A stretch of DNA of 64,000 bases from Pseudochelatococcus sp047501465 (lineage in GTDB: Bacteria > Pseudomonadota > Alphaproteobacteria > Rhizobiales > Beijerinckiaceae): positions 1,550,001-1,614,000 of the forward strand of contig NZ_JAZDRL010000001.1 in NCBI RefSeq assembly GCF_047501465.1, given 5' to 3'. Shown in pieces: positions 17,961-28,141 of this stretch (positions are counted from its first letter, which is position 1; every line of letters begins with the position of its first letter). The notes under the pieces were generated by a model that worked only from the letters and a program-made list of their open reading frames with translations, had not been told where the DNA came from and did not search any database. The position numbers were made by a program, and so were the translations under genes.

Positions 17961-18586
17961 TGGCGCGCAAGCTTGAGGGGCGACTGGTTGTCGCTTCGCA
18001 TAATCCGGGCAAGTTGCGGGAGATGCGTGAGCTTCTCACGCCCTTCAACATCGAAGTGGTATCGGCGGCCGAGCTCAATCTGCCGGAACCGGATGAAACC
18101 GGCACCACATTCGCTGAAAACGCTGCGATCAAGGCCCATGCAGCCGCACAGGCTACGGGGCTGCCAGCTTTTGCTGATGATTCGGGCTTATGCGTTGCAG
18201 CGCTTGACTGCGCACCAGGCATCTTTTCTGCACGTTGGGCGGGGCCTGAAAAGGATTTCAGGGCTGCCATCAGCCGTATCGAGCGCGAGCTTGTTGTGCG
18301 CGGGGCAATGTCTGATGCGGATCGTCGTGCTCACTTTGTGTCAGCGCTGGTCGTTGCATGGCCAGATGGGCATGAGGAATTATTTGAAGGGCGCGTGTAT
18401 GGCACACTCGTGTTTCCGGAGCGTGGCACGAATGGCTTTGGCTACGATCCCATCTTCCGTCCAGATGGTCACGAAACTACTTTCGGCGAGATGACATCTG
18501 AGGAAAAGCACGGCCGCTTGCAAGGCGATGGCCTTTCGCATCGAGCGCGGGCGTTTAAGAAGCTTTCTCAGGCGCTTCTGCCATAA
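17960..18586 (+). CDS. rdgB: XTP/dITP diphosphatase (non-canonical purine NTP pyrophosphatase)
   Basis: This Ham1/RdgB enzyme hydrolyses dITP, XTP and ITP to monophosphates, keeping deaminated purines out of DNA and RNA. The 208-residue product shows the signature SHNPGKLREM near the N-terminus (residues 13-22). The metal-binding FADDSGLCV is near residue 73, and GFGYDPIF and SHRARAF lie toward the C-terminus. It overlaps rph by one base (TAATG). In relatives the next gene is often hemW; here an unrelated acyltransferase follows. Confidence 0.95.
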   Translation: MARKLEGRLVVASHNPGKLREMRELLTPFNIEVVSAAELNLPEPDETGTTFAENAAIKAHAAAQATGLPAFADDSGLCVAALDCAPGIFSARWAGPEKDFRAAISRIERELVVRGAMSDADRRAHFVSALVVAWPDGHEELFEGRVYGTLVFPERGTNGFGYDPIFRPDGHETTFGEMTSEEKHGRLQGDGLSHRARAFKKLSQALLP

Positions 18587-18635
18587 GCGGCGAAGTGCAG
18601 TTTTACGGCTGATTAGTGCAGTGATTGAGTGACTG

Positions 18636-19772
18636 ATGTTAAAAATTGAGCAAGAAATTCTACCACTGACTGGACTGCGCTTTGTCGCTGCATTTTATGT
18701 GTTTTTGTTTCACATCCACATTCGCTGGCCGCTCGCTAATGACCCGTTCCTGAATAATATCCTTGGGCAAGGCGCTATCGGCATGAGTTTGTTTTTCATG
18801 CTGTCGGGTTTTGTGCTTGCTTATCGATATGCCGATGGATGCAGCTCATTGAAGAATTATCTCACCAACCGCTTTGCCAGAATCTATCCAATTTATGTTG
18901 CTGCAGCGCTTGTGACAGTGCCGTGGATTGGCATCAGTTTTGGTGATGGCTCGTGGGCTGATCTGTCGCGTGGGATTGGACAGTTAGGGCTACTGATCAC
19001 TGCCAACATCCTGTTAATTCAGGCGTGGTTTCAACAATTCTTCAGTTTGTGGAATAATGGCGCTAGCTGGTCTATCTCGGTCGAGGCATTCTGCTACCTG
19101 ATGCTGCCGTTCTTCTTGCCGCAGTTAAAACAATTGTCGGCAAAAGGCTTGTGTATTGCGGCGGCAGTATGCTGGTTTTTGGCAGTTTTTCCGGGGCTTG
19201 CTGTGGCATTGTTCGATGCGCCCTTTAACGCCATATTCTATTCGATGCCGATTTTTCGGTTGCCAGAGTTCCTAATCGGCGTATGCATGTTGCTTCTGAT
19301 ACGTCGAGGCCATGCATATCGTCTGGGCGTGATTGTTCAGGCAGCGCTCATTGCGATCTTGCCTATATATATAGGGATAGCTGGGCAGTGGATGCCCCTC
19401 TATGTGGGCCATAACTGGGTCGTATTGCCGGTAATCGCTTTTGCAATTTTCTCATTGGCTAACAGCAAAGGTGCTATCGCGGCATTACTATCCAGCAGTT
19501 TGTTCGTGTGGCTTGGTAAGATCAGTTATTGCTTCTACTCATTCCAAGCGCTGGTGATTTTGTTCCTGCTGTATAACCATGCCGAAGTTGTTAGCACGAT
19601 GCCTATTTTGGCCAATAATTATATCTTGGCGATCGTTGCGTTTGTGCTTCTCGTTGCTATTTCCGCGCTTGGATATTACGGGATCGAAGAACCCGCACGG
19701 CGCTGGATCCGACGCACTTATCGTGATGATGCGCCGCGCAGCATTGAAGTCGCGCAAAATGCTGTTACATAA
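18636..19772 (+). CDS. Acyltransferase family 3 membrane protein (OafA/YrhL type)
   Basis: Proteins of the Acyl_transf_3 family are multi-pass inner-membrane enzymes that O-acetylate or otherwise acylate surface glycans or lipids. The 378-residue product begins LTGLRFVAAFYVFLFHIHIRW, where the His of FLFH matches the conserved catalytic region. Next comes GMSLFFMLSGFVLAYRY, then about ten hydrophobic segments. It ends with a basic tail. Base composition is richer in A+T than in rdgB and recQ, and the gene stands alone between conserved genes, so acquisition by transfer is plausible. The substrate cannot be told. Confidence 0.8.
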   Translation: MLKIEQEILPLTGLRFVAAFYVFLFHIHIRWPLANDPFLNNILGQGAIGMSLFFMLSGFVLAYRYADGCSSLKNYLTNRFARIYPIYVAAALVTVPWIGISFGDGSWADLSRGIGQLGLLITANILLIQAWFQQFFSLWNNGASWSISVEAFCYLMLPFFLPQLKQLSAKGLCIAAAVCWFLAVFPGLAVALFDAPFNAIFYSMPIFRLPEFLIGVCMLLLIRRGHAYRLGVIVQAALIAILPIYIGIAGQWMPLYVGHNWVVLPVIAFAIFSLANSKGAIAALLSSSLFVWLGKISYCFYSFQALVILFLLYNHAEVVSTMPILANNYILAIVAFVLLVAISALGYYGIEEPARRWIRRTYRDDAPRSIEVAQNAVT

Positions 19773-19809
19773 GCCAAATGAAGCTGAAGCGATTTTTTAT
19801 TCAGTCGTT

Positions 19810-21669
19810 TCAGTTCTTTTCTCGTAAAAACGCAGCGATGGCATCAGCAAAAGTCTGGCCGTAGCGTTCCAGTTTATGCTCACCCACGCCTTGAACGACG
19901 CGCATAGCGTAGAGATCTGTGGGTTTGAGGCGCGCCATATCGATCAGTGTGCGGTCTGGGAACACGATGTAGGCCGCAACATTTTCAGCACGTGCCAGCT
20001 CAAGGCGGATGCTCCGCAAGTGCTGGAAGAGCGCATTTTCTGCTTCTGTCAGGTCTGTTTCCACCTCGGCGCGTGGGCTTTCACGCCGGCGCTTAGGCTC
20101 TTCCGCTACTGCGCGTAATGTCAGGCTCTCGCGGCCAAAGAGAATTTTTTCGCCCTTATCCGTCAGGCGATACCCGCTATATTGCTCGCCTGTTTCATTG
20201 ACTGCGCCAGTGGCGAAAAGCTGCCTGATTATTGCCTGCCATGCACGCTTGCTCTTTTCACGCCCAACGCCAAATGTTTTCAGCTGATCATGGCCAAGAC
20301 GCGTAACGGTGTCATTGATGGTGCCGGTAAGAATATCGGCAATATGCCCTGCACCGAAGCGCTGGCCGGTGCGCGCGATGGCTGAGAGCACCTTTTGCGC
20401 ATCAATGGTTGCATCGTAAAGACTAACGCCCCCGCGACAGAGATCGCATCCGCCGCACGGCTCGCTGCCTTCGCCGAAATATGATAGCAGCGACTGACGG
20501 CGGCACGTGGCGGTTTCGCACAATTCGATCATTGCACCGAGGCGTTGATGCTCGATGCGGCGGCGCTCGTCGTCAATGTCCTTATCGTCGATCTGTCGGC
20601 GGCGTAGCGCCATGTCGGAAGCGCCATACAGCGTCAACGTCCACGCGGGTAAACCATCACGGCCCGCACGCCCGATTTCCTGATAATATCCCTCGATGCT
20701 GCCGGGCATATCGGCATGCGCTACAAACCGCACGTCTGGTTTATTGATGCCCATACCAAAGGCAACAGTCGCTACCATAACGACGTCGTTCTCCTGCAGG
20801 AACTGATCCTGCCGTTGACTGCGTGTCGTATGGTCGAGGCCGGCATGATAGGCGAGGGCGCGGATACCGCGTTGAGAGAGGCTCTCTGCAATATCTTCCG
20901 TGCGTTTGCGTGCCGACGTATAGACAATGCCGCTCGAACCTTTATGCGACTGAACGAATTCGGCAATCTGCGCAACAGGACGTTCCTTGGCCGCGAACCG
21001 CAGGTCAAGGTTGGGCCTATCAAAGCTATGCACCACGATATGCGGCGGGCGCGGAAACAGCTGCTGGACGATATCTGCCCGTGTCGCGCGATCTGCGGTT
21101 GCTGTTAGCGCAATGGTTTGTGGTGAACCAAGTTGCTCGCGCACCTGTTTGAGGTTGCGATAATCGGGCCGGAAATCATGCCCCCATTGCGAAACGCAAT
21201 GAGCTTCGTCGATAGCCAAACGGCAAATGCCGCTATCGCGGAGCACTGCCACCATATTGTCGCTGGCGAGTTTTTCTGGGGAGACGAAGAGCAGCTTCAA
21301 TGCGCCGGTGCGCATGGCGCGCCACGCTGCGCGATTCTCGTCTTCGCTGTTAGCTGAGTTAATGGTAGCCGCAGCAACGCCGAGTGCTTTTAACTGCCCC
21401 ACCTGATCGCGCATCAGGGCAACCAGCGGTGAGATGACCAGCGTCATGCCTTTCTCATCGGTAAGAGCTGGCAGCTGATAGCACATCGATTTTCCGCTAC
21501 CGGTTGGCATAACGGCAAATACGTTTTCGCCATTGAGGACAGCCGCAATGACTTCGTCCTGACCCGGGCGAAAATCATCATATCCGAATACCGATTTCAG
21601 GACTGCGCGCGCACGATGCGCGCGTTCTGGGCTGACGGGTTTTACCGCTGCCGAAGAGGCTGCCATCAT
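19810..21669 (-). CDS. recQ: ATP-dependent DNA helicase RecQ
   Basis: RecQ is a 3'-5' DNA helicase of the RecF recombination pathway. The 619-residue product has FGYDDFRPGQDEVI, Walker A MPTGSGKSMCYQLPAL, the DEAH box LAIDEAHCVSQWGHDFRP, and motif VI QEIGRAGRDG. The zinc-binding cysteines (CETATCRRQSLLSYF, CGGCDLC), the winged-helix RQC region and a C-terminal HRDC domain (about residues 530-610) follow. Its ATG overlaps the stop of the upstream LysE-family gene (ATGA), so both are translated from one leftward mRNA. Confidence 0.95.
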   Translation of the reverse strand: MMAASSAAVKPVSPERAHRARAVLKSVFGYDDFRPGQDEVIAAVLNGENVFAVMPTGSGKSMCYQLPALTDEKGMTLVISPLVALMRDQVGQLKALGVAAATINSANSEDENRAAWRAMRTGALKLLFVSPEKLASDNMVAVLRDSGICRLAIDEAHCVSQWGHDFRPDYRNLKQVREQLGSPQTIALTATADRATRADIVQQLFPRPPHIVVHSFDRPNLDLRFAAKERPVAQIAEFVQSHKGSSGIVYTSARKRTEDIAESLSQRGIRALAYHAGLDHTTRSQRQDQFLQENDVVMVATVAFGMGINKPDVRFVAHADMPGSIEGYYQEIGRAGRDGLPAWTLTLYGASDMALRRRQIDDKDIDDERRRIEHQRLGAMIELCETATCRRQSLLSYFGEGSEPCGGCDLCRGGVSLYDATIDAQKVLSAIARTGQRFGAGHIADILTGTINDTVTRLGHDQLKTFGVGREKSKRAWQAIIRQLFATGAVNETGEQYSGYRLTDKGEKILFGRESLTLRAVAEEPKRRRESPRAEVETDLTEAENALFQHLRSIRLELARAENVAAYIVFPDRTLIDMARLKPTDLYAMRVVQGVGEHKLERYGQTFADAIAAFLREKN

Positions 21670-22292
21670 GAACGCGTAGCCACCACAACTGCAGCGCCAG
21701 CCATCACTGCGCTTGTCGCACGATTAACGACTGCCAATGCACGTGGGCTGGTCAACAGACGACGCGCACGAGCTGCTGCGATGACATATGCGGAAAAGAC
21801 AACCGCGAGAACCGCAAAAGTGACGATTGAGAGTTCTGCAAAGGTCAGAGGCGTTACGGCATTTAATGGAATGAAACCGGGCAGCAGTGCCAGATAGAAC
21901 ATCATTGCCTTGGGATTGGCGAGGCCAACCATCAACCCACCGAAAAACGCTGGAAAGCCACCTTCTCGCACCTCAAGCGGTGCAGCAGAGATGGTGCTAA
22001 CAGGCCTTGTCCAGAAACGCCATGCGAGCCACAGCAGGTAAGCTGCACCCAGGTATTTAATGGCAAGAAATACACCCTGAAATGTCTGCGCCAGAACTGC
22101 CAATCCTAGCACGGCAAGTGAAAGCCAGATCACATCGCTCAAGATGATGCCAACAATAAAGGGCGCAAGCCCCCGTGTGCCGCGTGCCAGCACGCGCGCC
22201 ACAATCGCCGCAACTGCGGGGCCGGGAACAGCTGCGGCTATGGCCAAAGCTCCAGCGAAGATCACAAGGGCAGCGATGTCGATGCCGGGCAA
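21666..22292 (-). CDS. LysE/RhtB family amino-acid exporter
   Basis: Members of this family export amino acids or small derivatives across the inner membrane. From the TTG at 22292 the product has 208 residues, the family norm, with about six hydrophobic segments. It contains PGPAVAAIVARVLARGTRGL (the conserved N-terminal loop) and FFGGLMVGLANPKAMMFYLA. The open frame extends to 22331, but CAGGAGCGCCCC stands just before the TTG and the extension is not hydrophobic. The gene overlaps recQ by four bases. The substrate is unknown. Confidence 0.82.
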   Translation of the reverse strand: MPGIDIAALVIFAGALAIAAAVPGPAVAAIVARVLARGTRGLAPFIVGIILSDVIWLSLAVLGLAVLAQTFQGVFLAIKYLGAAYLLWLAWRFWTRPVSTISAAPLEVREGGFPAFFGGLMVGLANPKAMMFYLALLPGFIPLNAVTPLTFAELSIVTFAVLAVVFSAYVIAAARARRLLTSPRALAVVNRATSAVMAGAAVVVATRS

Positions 22293-22332
22293 GGGGCGCT
22301 CCTGAGAATAGCGAAGCAGAGTGCTTCGCAAA

Positions 22333-23478
22333 TCATGTGCTTATTGCAATAGCCTGTCCAGGGGTTACGAGGCAAGTGATCGCAGAGGTTGGCAGGTCCG
22401 CAAACAATGCAAGGTCAGCGCCGGTCATAAAAATCTGACTACCCAGCTGATCGAGTGCGCCAAACAAGGCTGCACGCCTACGCGGGTCCAGATGGGCGGC
22501 AACCTCATCAAGTAAAACAAGTGGTGCAATGCCGCTCATCGTGGCTACCAAACGGGCATGCGCCAGAATGAGACCAATGAGCAACGCTTTCTGTTCGCCA
22601 GTTGAGCATTGACTTGCGGGAATGTCTTTTGTGGCGTGACGGACGGCCAGATCGCTTGTCTGCGGGCCAATGAGCGCACGCCCTGCGGCACGATCGCGCA
22701 TGCGCGAAGCGTGTAGCAGCCGACGAAATTTATCCTCAACCTCGACGGCGGGATAAACAGCAAGTTCGTCCTCAAGAGTGCCAATTAACGCACTTTTTGC
22801 CGCTGGAAAGGGAGATGCATCATCATGGCCAGCATCAATCAACGCTTGCAGTCGCCCAACAGCCTCAAGCCGTGCTGCGACAACAGCCACACCTAACTCG
22901 GCCACTTCTTGCTCTATGGAATCAAGCCAGCGTGTATTGGAGGGGGCTTCATCAAGCACGCGGTTGCGTGAGGTGAGGGCGCGTTCATAAGCATTGGTGC
23001 GGGTGCCGTGGGTGGCATCAATTGCAAGCACGAGCCGGTCGAGAAAGCGTCGCCGATCACCAGCGGCGCCCATGAACAAGCCGTCAAGCGCGGGCGTGAG
23101 CCAGACAACACGCAGATATTCTGCAAAAGCCGCAGGAGAGGAAGCGGGCGCGCCATCAATGCGACATTTGCGAGCTGTTGAGCCAGGTTCAAGCCCTGTG
23201 CCCAAACGCGTTTCGCCGGTGGAAGCATCCAGCGTCAATGAGATGGCAAAACCACCATTCCCTTTAACGCACGCCATTTCAACATATGGTGCACGACGCA
23301 AACCACGACCTTGGGTGAAGAGTGACAGCGCTTCAAGCAGGTTGGTCTTGCCTGCGCCGTTCTCACCCGCAAGCGCAACGATCTTCGCATCGGTTGCGAG
23401 ATCGAGCGCTGTGTAACTGCGAAAATCTGAGAGTGCCAGCCGCGTCACCCGGCGGTGCGCGGGCGCGATCTCAGACAC
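22333..23478 (-). CDS. recF: DNA replication and repair protein RecF
   Basis: RecF binds gapped DNA and, with RecO and RecR, loads RecA. It is an SMC-like ATPase. The 381-residue product has LALSDFRSYTALDL, Walker A GENGAGKTNLLEAL (residues 38-45), an ABC-type signature region (CSTGEQKALLIGLILAHA), and Walker B APLVLLDEVAAHLD. It overlaps the 3' end of dnaN by eight bases, so dnaN-recF are coupled, the classical order. Confidence 0.95.
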   Translation of the reverse strand: MSEIAPAHRRVTRLALSDFRSYTALDLATDAKIVALAGENGAGKTNLLEALSLFTQGRGLRRAPYVEMACVKGNGGFAISLTLDASTGETRLGTGLEPGSTARKCRIDGAPASSPAAFAEYLRVVWLTPALDGLFMGAAGDRRRFLDRLVLAIDATHGTRTNAYERALTSRNRVLDEAPSNTRWLDSIEQEVAELGVAVVAARLEAVGRLQALIDAGHDDASPFPAAKSALIGTLEDELAVYPAVEVEDKFRRLLHASRMRDRAAGRALIGPQTSDLAVRHATKDIPASQCSTGEQKALLIGLILAHARLVATMSGIAPLVLLDEVAAHLDPRRRAALFGALDQLGSQIFMTGADLALFADLPTSAITCLVTPGQAIAIST

Positions 23479-24589
23479 GCATCGGCATCAGGACATAAAG
23501 GGCAGCTGCGCCCTCGCGATCCTGAACAAGAGTAGGAGAGCCAGGATCAGCCAACAAAAGTACGGCCGTATCGCCATCAAGTTGACCTGCTATATCAAGC
23601 AGATAGCGGGCATTAAAGCCGATTTCGAGCGCATCTGATTCGTACTCGACTTCAATTTCTTCCGTCGCACTGCCCGAATCGGGGTTGGTAACGGAGAGCG
23701 TCAGCTTGCCCTCGGTGAGTGCGAGCTTCACGGCGCGCCCACGTTCGGACGAAATCGTTGATACACGATCAACAGCCGTCGCGAACTCAGCCCGATCAAC
23801 AACAAGGCGCTTGTCATTGCCTTGGGGAATCACACGCTGGTAATCAGGGAACGTGCCATCGATGAGCTTGGAAGTGAGCACTACGGTGTCGGCGGTCAGG
23901 CGAATTTTGTTTGCTGACAGTTCAACCTGCACTTCGCCATCAACGCCATCGAGGAGCTTATGGATTTCGGTTACAGCCTTGCGCGGCACAATCACGCCAG
24001 GAATGTCATGAGCACCTGCTGGCGCATCAGTTTCGATACGCGCCAGACGATGGCCATCAGTCGCTACCGCGCGTAGTTTCGTGGTACCATCCGTTTCAAA
24101 GGCATGGAAGTAGATGCCGTTGAGGTAATACCGGGTTTCTTCCGTCGAAATCGCGAACTGCGTCTTGTCGATCAAGTTCTTGAGTTCTGCAGCCTTAATC
24201 GAGAAGGTATGTGGTAACTCACCGGCGGCCAGATCCGGGAAATCGCTTTCAGGCAGCGCCTGCAGTGTAAAGCGTGAACGTCCCGCGCGGATGACAACCT
24301 GCGAACCTTCTTGTGCGCTTTCCAGTGAAATCTGGGCACCGTCCGGCAATTTGCGGATGATGTCATAGATCACGTAAGCGGGAACAGTGGTTGCACCCGC
24401 AAGAGCGACATCGGCGGCGAGTGTTTCCGTCACCTCGAGGTCAAGATCGGTTGCCCGCAGGCGTAAAGTGCCGCCTTCAGCGCGTAACAGCACGTTGGAC
24501 AAAATCGGAATCGTATTACGCCGTTCCACAACCCGGTGGACATGGCCGAGCGATTTAAGGAGCGCAGCCCGCTCGACGGTGACCTTCAT
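23471..24589 (-). CDS. dnaN: DNA polymerase III subunit beta (sliding clamp)
   Basis: The beta clamp encircles DNA and tethers polymerases and repair proteins. The product of 372 residues starts MKVTVERAALLKSLGHVH, carries RNTIPILSNVLLRAEGG, and has the three-fold clamp repeat pattern. It ends VLMPMRV. An upstream in-frame ATG at 24601 exists, but GGAAGTGTCG before the ATG at 24589 and the family length favour the latter. It lies 193 bases downstream of dnaA and overlaps recF. Confidence 0.96.
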   Translation of the reverse strand: MKVTVERAALLKSLGHVHRVVERRNTIPILSNVLLRAEGGTLRLRATDLDLEVTETLAADVALAGATTVPAYVIYDIIRKLPDGAQISLESAQEGSQVVIRAGRSRFTLQALPESDFPDLAAGELPHTFSIKAAELKNLIDKTQFAISTEETRYYLNGIYFHAFETDGTTKLRAVATDGHRLARIETDAPAGAHDIPGVIVPRKAVTEIHKLLDGVDGEVQVELSANKIRLTADTVVLTSKLIDGTFPDYQRVIPQGNDKRLVVDRAEFATAVDRVSTISSERGRAVKLALTEGKLTLSVTNPDSGSATEEIEVEYESDALEIGFNARYLLDIAGQLDGDTAVLLLADPGSPTLVQDREGAAALYVLMPMRV

Positions 24590-24782
24590 CGACACTTCCA
24601 TTCAACTGCAACGCTACAACATCCCTGCACTGTCACGATTACATAAGATCGAAATCAGACCGGGCAGGGACGGCACAATGGCGTTTACGGCACATAAGTG
24701 CAAGAGGAGAAAGAGCGAACAATGCGCTTTCCTGGTATGATATTGCGCACAACATAGGGTGCACGAGCAATAATAAAGAAAC

Positions 24783-26357
24783 TTACTCTTGCAGCATACG
24801 CTTAAGCAGCTCGACTTCTTCTTTCAGACTCGTATCGTCACCAACTGCTTTTTCGATTTTGCGCACAGCATGAAGCACGGTGGTGTGGTCGCGACCGCCA
24901 AACCGGCGACCAATTTCCGGCAGTGACCGCAACGTTAAAATTTTGGACAAATACATTGCAATCTGTCGTGGCTTCACCACGGCGGCGGTGCGGCGTTCCG
25001 ACAGAATATCCGCGCGTGAAACATTGAAGCGGCTTGCTACGAGCTTCTGAATGTCTTCAATCTTGACCCGGCGCGGTTCGCGGGTGCGGATCAAGTCGCG
25101 GATAGCAACTTCAGCCGTTTCAAGCGTCAACGCAGTGCCAGTCAAGGTTGTGTGAGCAAGCAAGCGGTTTACTGCGCCATCGAGATCACGCCCGTTCGTG
25201 GCAATAACACGTGCAACGTATGCCACCACAGGTGCGGGCACCTGGAAGGTTGGATTTACGCTCTGCACAGCATCGATTCGCGATGCAAGAATGCGTGCGC
25301 GCAGATCTTCATCAAGGGAGTTCACCTCCACCACAAGACCACCTGCGAGGCGCGAGCAAACGCGCTCATCCAGTGCATCAAGTTCTGATGGTGGCCGGTC
25401 TGCAGCGACAACGATCTGGCGACCCGCATCAATAAGCGCATTGATAGTGTGGCCAAATTCCTGCTGGATTGATTTCCCCTGCAAGAACTGCACGTCATCA
25501 ATAATCAGCAAATCAATGCCGCGCAGCTTCTCCTTGAATGCTAATGCGTTCTGAGCCTTCAGCGCGGAAACGAAGCCGTACATAAAACGATCGGCGGTCA
25601 AATAGATGATGCGCTTGCCTTGCATTTGCGCTTCGTGAGCAATGGCTTGCAGCAAATGGGTTTTACCAAGCCCAACCCCCGCATGCAGATAGAGCGGATT
25701 ATAAAGGGCGGTGCCACTTGCGTGGCGTGCCACGCGCTCAGCCGCAGCGTGGGCAAGCGCGTTCGAGTTACCGATAATGAAGCTTTCAAAAGTCAGACGG
25801 TTATCGAGTGAATTACCGCTCAAATCGTTTGTTTGTGCGGGCTCTTGCACAAAAGTAGCTGTTGGTGCCGGGCGCGTTGCGGGCTGTTGAACCACCACCC
25901 CTCGTGGGGCACTGCTGGAAGCTGCAGCACGTTGAGCCTCTGCATTACGTGCCTGTGCAGCGGCCTGATTGGCACCCTCGCGGCCAACGGCATCGCGGAC
26001 GCTGAAGCTGACGCGGGCCAGATCAGGATACTCAGCTTTATAAAGTGTGAGTACGCGATCAGCGTAATGCGACTCAATCCAGCTCTTCAGGAAGCGCGTT
26101 GGCACCGTCATGAATGCAGTCTGACGCGAGACCGATTCGAGCTCAAGTCGACCAAACCAGCTTGCAAACACATCTTCGCCGAGTTCGATGCGCAGTCGGC
26201 GTTTCACCCGTGGCCAAGCTGCCTCCGGGGATGCTTCTGGATCGGGTATTGCATCACTATCAGCGCATGACAGTGCATCCAAGGCGCGGAAGGAGGCCGG
26301 ATTTTCACCGTCCTGATAGCCGCTGGCGTACTTCGCACTGTCATCAACTTTAAACAT
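24783..26357 (-). CDS. dnaA: Chromosomal replication initiator protein DnaA
   Basis: DnaA binds DnaA boxes at oriC and opens the duplex. The 524-residue product has a roughly 45-residue N-terminal extension. Domain I follows (VKRRLRIELGEDVFASWFG), then a Pro/Ala/Gln-rich linker. The AAA+ domain has Walker A HAGVGLGKTHLLQAI near residue 226 and Walker B LLIIDDVQFLQGK. The C-terminal helix-turn-helix carries GGRDHTTVLHAVRKIEKAV near residue 490. A 1.8-kb gene-poor stretch lies upstream. I did not find a cluster of DnaA boxes on either side. Confidence 0.97.
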   Translation of the reverse strand: MFKVDDSAKYASGYQDGENPASFRALDALSCADSDAIPDPEASPEAAWPRVKRRLRIELGEDVFASWFGRLELESVSRQTAFMTVPTRFLKSWIESHYADRVLTLYKAEYPDLARVSFSVRDAVGREGANQAAAQARNAEAQRAAASSSAPRGVVVQQPATRPAPTATFVQEPAQTNDLSGNSLDNRLTFESFIIGNSNALAHAAAERVARHASGTALYNPLYLHAGVGLGKTHLLQAIAHEAQMQGKRIIYLTADRFMYGFVSALKAQNALAFKEKLRGIDLLIIDDVQFLQGKSIQQEFGHTINALIDAGRQIVVAADRPPSELDALDERVCSRLAGGLVVEVNSLDEDLRARILASRIDAVQSVNPTFQVPAPVVAYVARVIATNGRDLDGAVNRLLAHTTLTGTALTLETAEVAIRDLIRTREPRRVKIEDIQKLVASRFNVSRADILSERRTAAVVKPRQIAMYLSKILTLRSLPEIGRRFGGRDHTTVLHAVRKIEKAVGDDTSLKEEVELLKRMLQE

Positions 26358-28141
26358 GGTTTCGACGCTCCGCCTTGAATCATGAACCTGACGCTTTGCG
26401 CGCCCGTTCTGACTACTTGTTATTGCATCCTCCTGTCACCTTTGACGTTCGCCCAATTGGGTGAAGCCAGATGACAGAATTATGCCCCCTGATTTAGCCG
26501 GCTTCGATTGTCTCGAATGCCGATGGACACAATGTCCCTGAAACGAACGCCCGTACCGCTAGGTCCGCGTGCCGCTCCATTTATTTTTTATGACCGCCTT
26601 TTACAGCGCATCAACGAAAGCCTCAGTAATTAACTCTTACACTCAAAGCATTAGACCGAGAGCTTGCTAATACCGAAGTATGGCAAGTTAAGGCCCTAGG
26701 CTCTAACAAACTGATTTTTATCAGCGTTATCAAGGCAGCTGCCGCGGCCCCTACGTGTGCTCATTCCTGGAATGAGAAGCACTCAAGGAATTGAGCAAAA
26801 AGCTCAAGTGCGCGCGTCCGAAGACCCGCACTGAACGCACGTAACGCATTTTACGCAAACACTCCAAAGAGATCGTCACCCATGATCGTCCGCACGCGGC
26901 TCGTATTGGGTAGAGCGTCCCGCTGCTTCAAAACCAACAAGTGCCGATTTTGAAAATATGATCCAGAAGCCAGCTCCTGAGAGCTTTCTTATGAGAATCT
27001 GCAGCCAATGGTGAGTAAAGATGATACGCAGAACTAAAGACTTATTGCGTATAAGTGTGTGCAAGTACAGATATTTTACTGTGAACTAATAACCACCTCG
27101 CAAGCACAAATATGCATACTCTACATCCTGAGCAATATGCTTGAGCTAACGCATTACTATATCATTTTGCGCTCAAGCATTCATTAATTGTCTGTCTTGT
27201 CTGCTCTCTGACGAGTGCAGCTTTCAACTGCCATCTTTCTTTTTCAGAAGAAGCAGAAAATTTCCCCGAAGGCATTTGGACCTTACTTCAACTCTCTGGC
27301 AGCACGCAACTGTGCAGAACTGCAGGATTCTCTCAAAAGGAGCCATTATCCGATTCGATCAGCGATATTTTTTCTCTCTGGGCGGTGCAACGTCTTGTTG
27401 AATCGATGTGATTTTCCGTTGGATGTTTTTTGAACACGCTCGTCATTTTCCGTATTTTGATGCGCCCTGAAGCGTCTTTTTTCACTTTCTTGGCACAGAT
27501 TCGCTGTCTTGGAGATCCTTTGCCTCCTAACAGATTGTTTTGCCAATAGATTGTTTGTGCGATTGCTCCGCTTGGGATGTGCTTTAAAGCGTAGCCTAGA
27601 GATTTTATTGTCAAGTCAATTTGGGCAACACAATCTGCTTAAATAGCTGATTCTGGTTGTGAACTTTTCTCACTGGCCATATTTGGCACTAGAAAGATTC
27701 GCGATAAGTCAATCATATTTTTTTGACTCTGATCGCGCTTCAAAAGTGCTGCAACGAATTGATTTTATAACCACGTTAGAGTAAAAATTTAACACTTGTT
27801 TCAATGTGTAAATACAAAATAATATATTATAAGTGAAAGACAATCTGTATAAATTTAAATTATGAAATGTTTTTTGTTTGATTAAATTGCAATCTGTTCT
27901 TTATTTCGGATCCATGATTAGCTGCTCTTATGCTCGCGCTTGTAGTGGTAATAACGAATCTCGCTTACCTGGTGTTTTTGATATCCATACAATCAGAAGC
28001 TTCGCGGTTGTGTCTGAGGTTGCATTCTTCTCATTGCTGATAAAATTCTTAATATAATAAGAGGCTTATCTTTTTGATGGCGCATGAGCGTTCTTTTTCA
28101 GCAATACAGCGACGGTAGCTATTATCCATATGCTGTGAAGC
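26358..28141. other. Gene-poor, partly A+T-rich region between dnaA and rpsT
   Basis: About 1.8 kb carries no gene I can support. It contains several inverted repeats: TCATTCC/GGAATGA (26761-26775), TTGAGC-AAAAA-GCTCAA (26791-26807), ACTTAT/ATAAGT near 27041-27056, and ATGCTTGAGC (27137-27146) with GCTCAAGCAT (27171-27180). From about 27.2 kb rightward, and most of all at 27.7-27.9 kb, it is very A+T-rich. One near-DnaA-box (TTATCCATA, near 28122) is present, but there is no cluster. The left end must carry the dnaA promoter. Small ORFs here have no recognisable features. Confidence 0.5.

Noticed and set aside
27333..27614. Leftward ORFs in the A+T-rich region
   Set aside because: Two overlapping frames compete, neither has a ribosome binding site or a recognisable domain.
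26358..28141. Chromosomal origin next to dnaA
   Set aside because: Only one near-match to a DnaA box (TTATCCATA) was seen. Gene orientation (rpl-rpo operon pointing toward the region) does not fit an origin here, and in this order the origin is usually elsewhere, near hemE.
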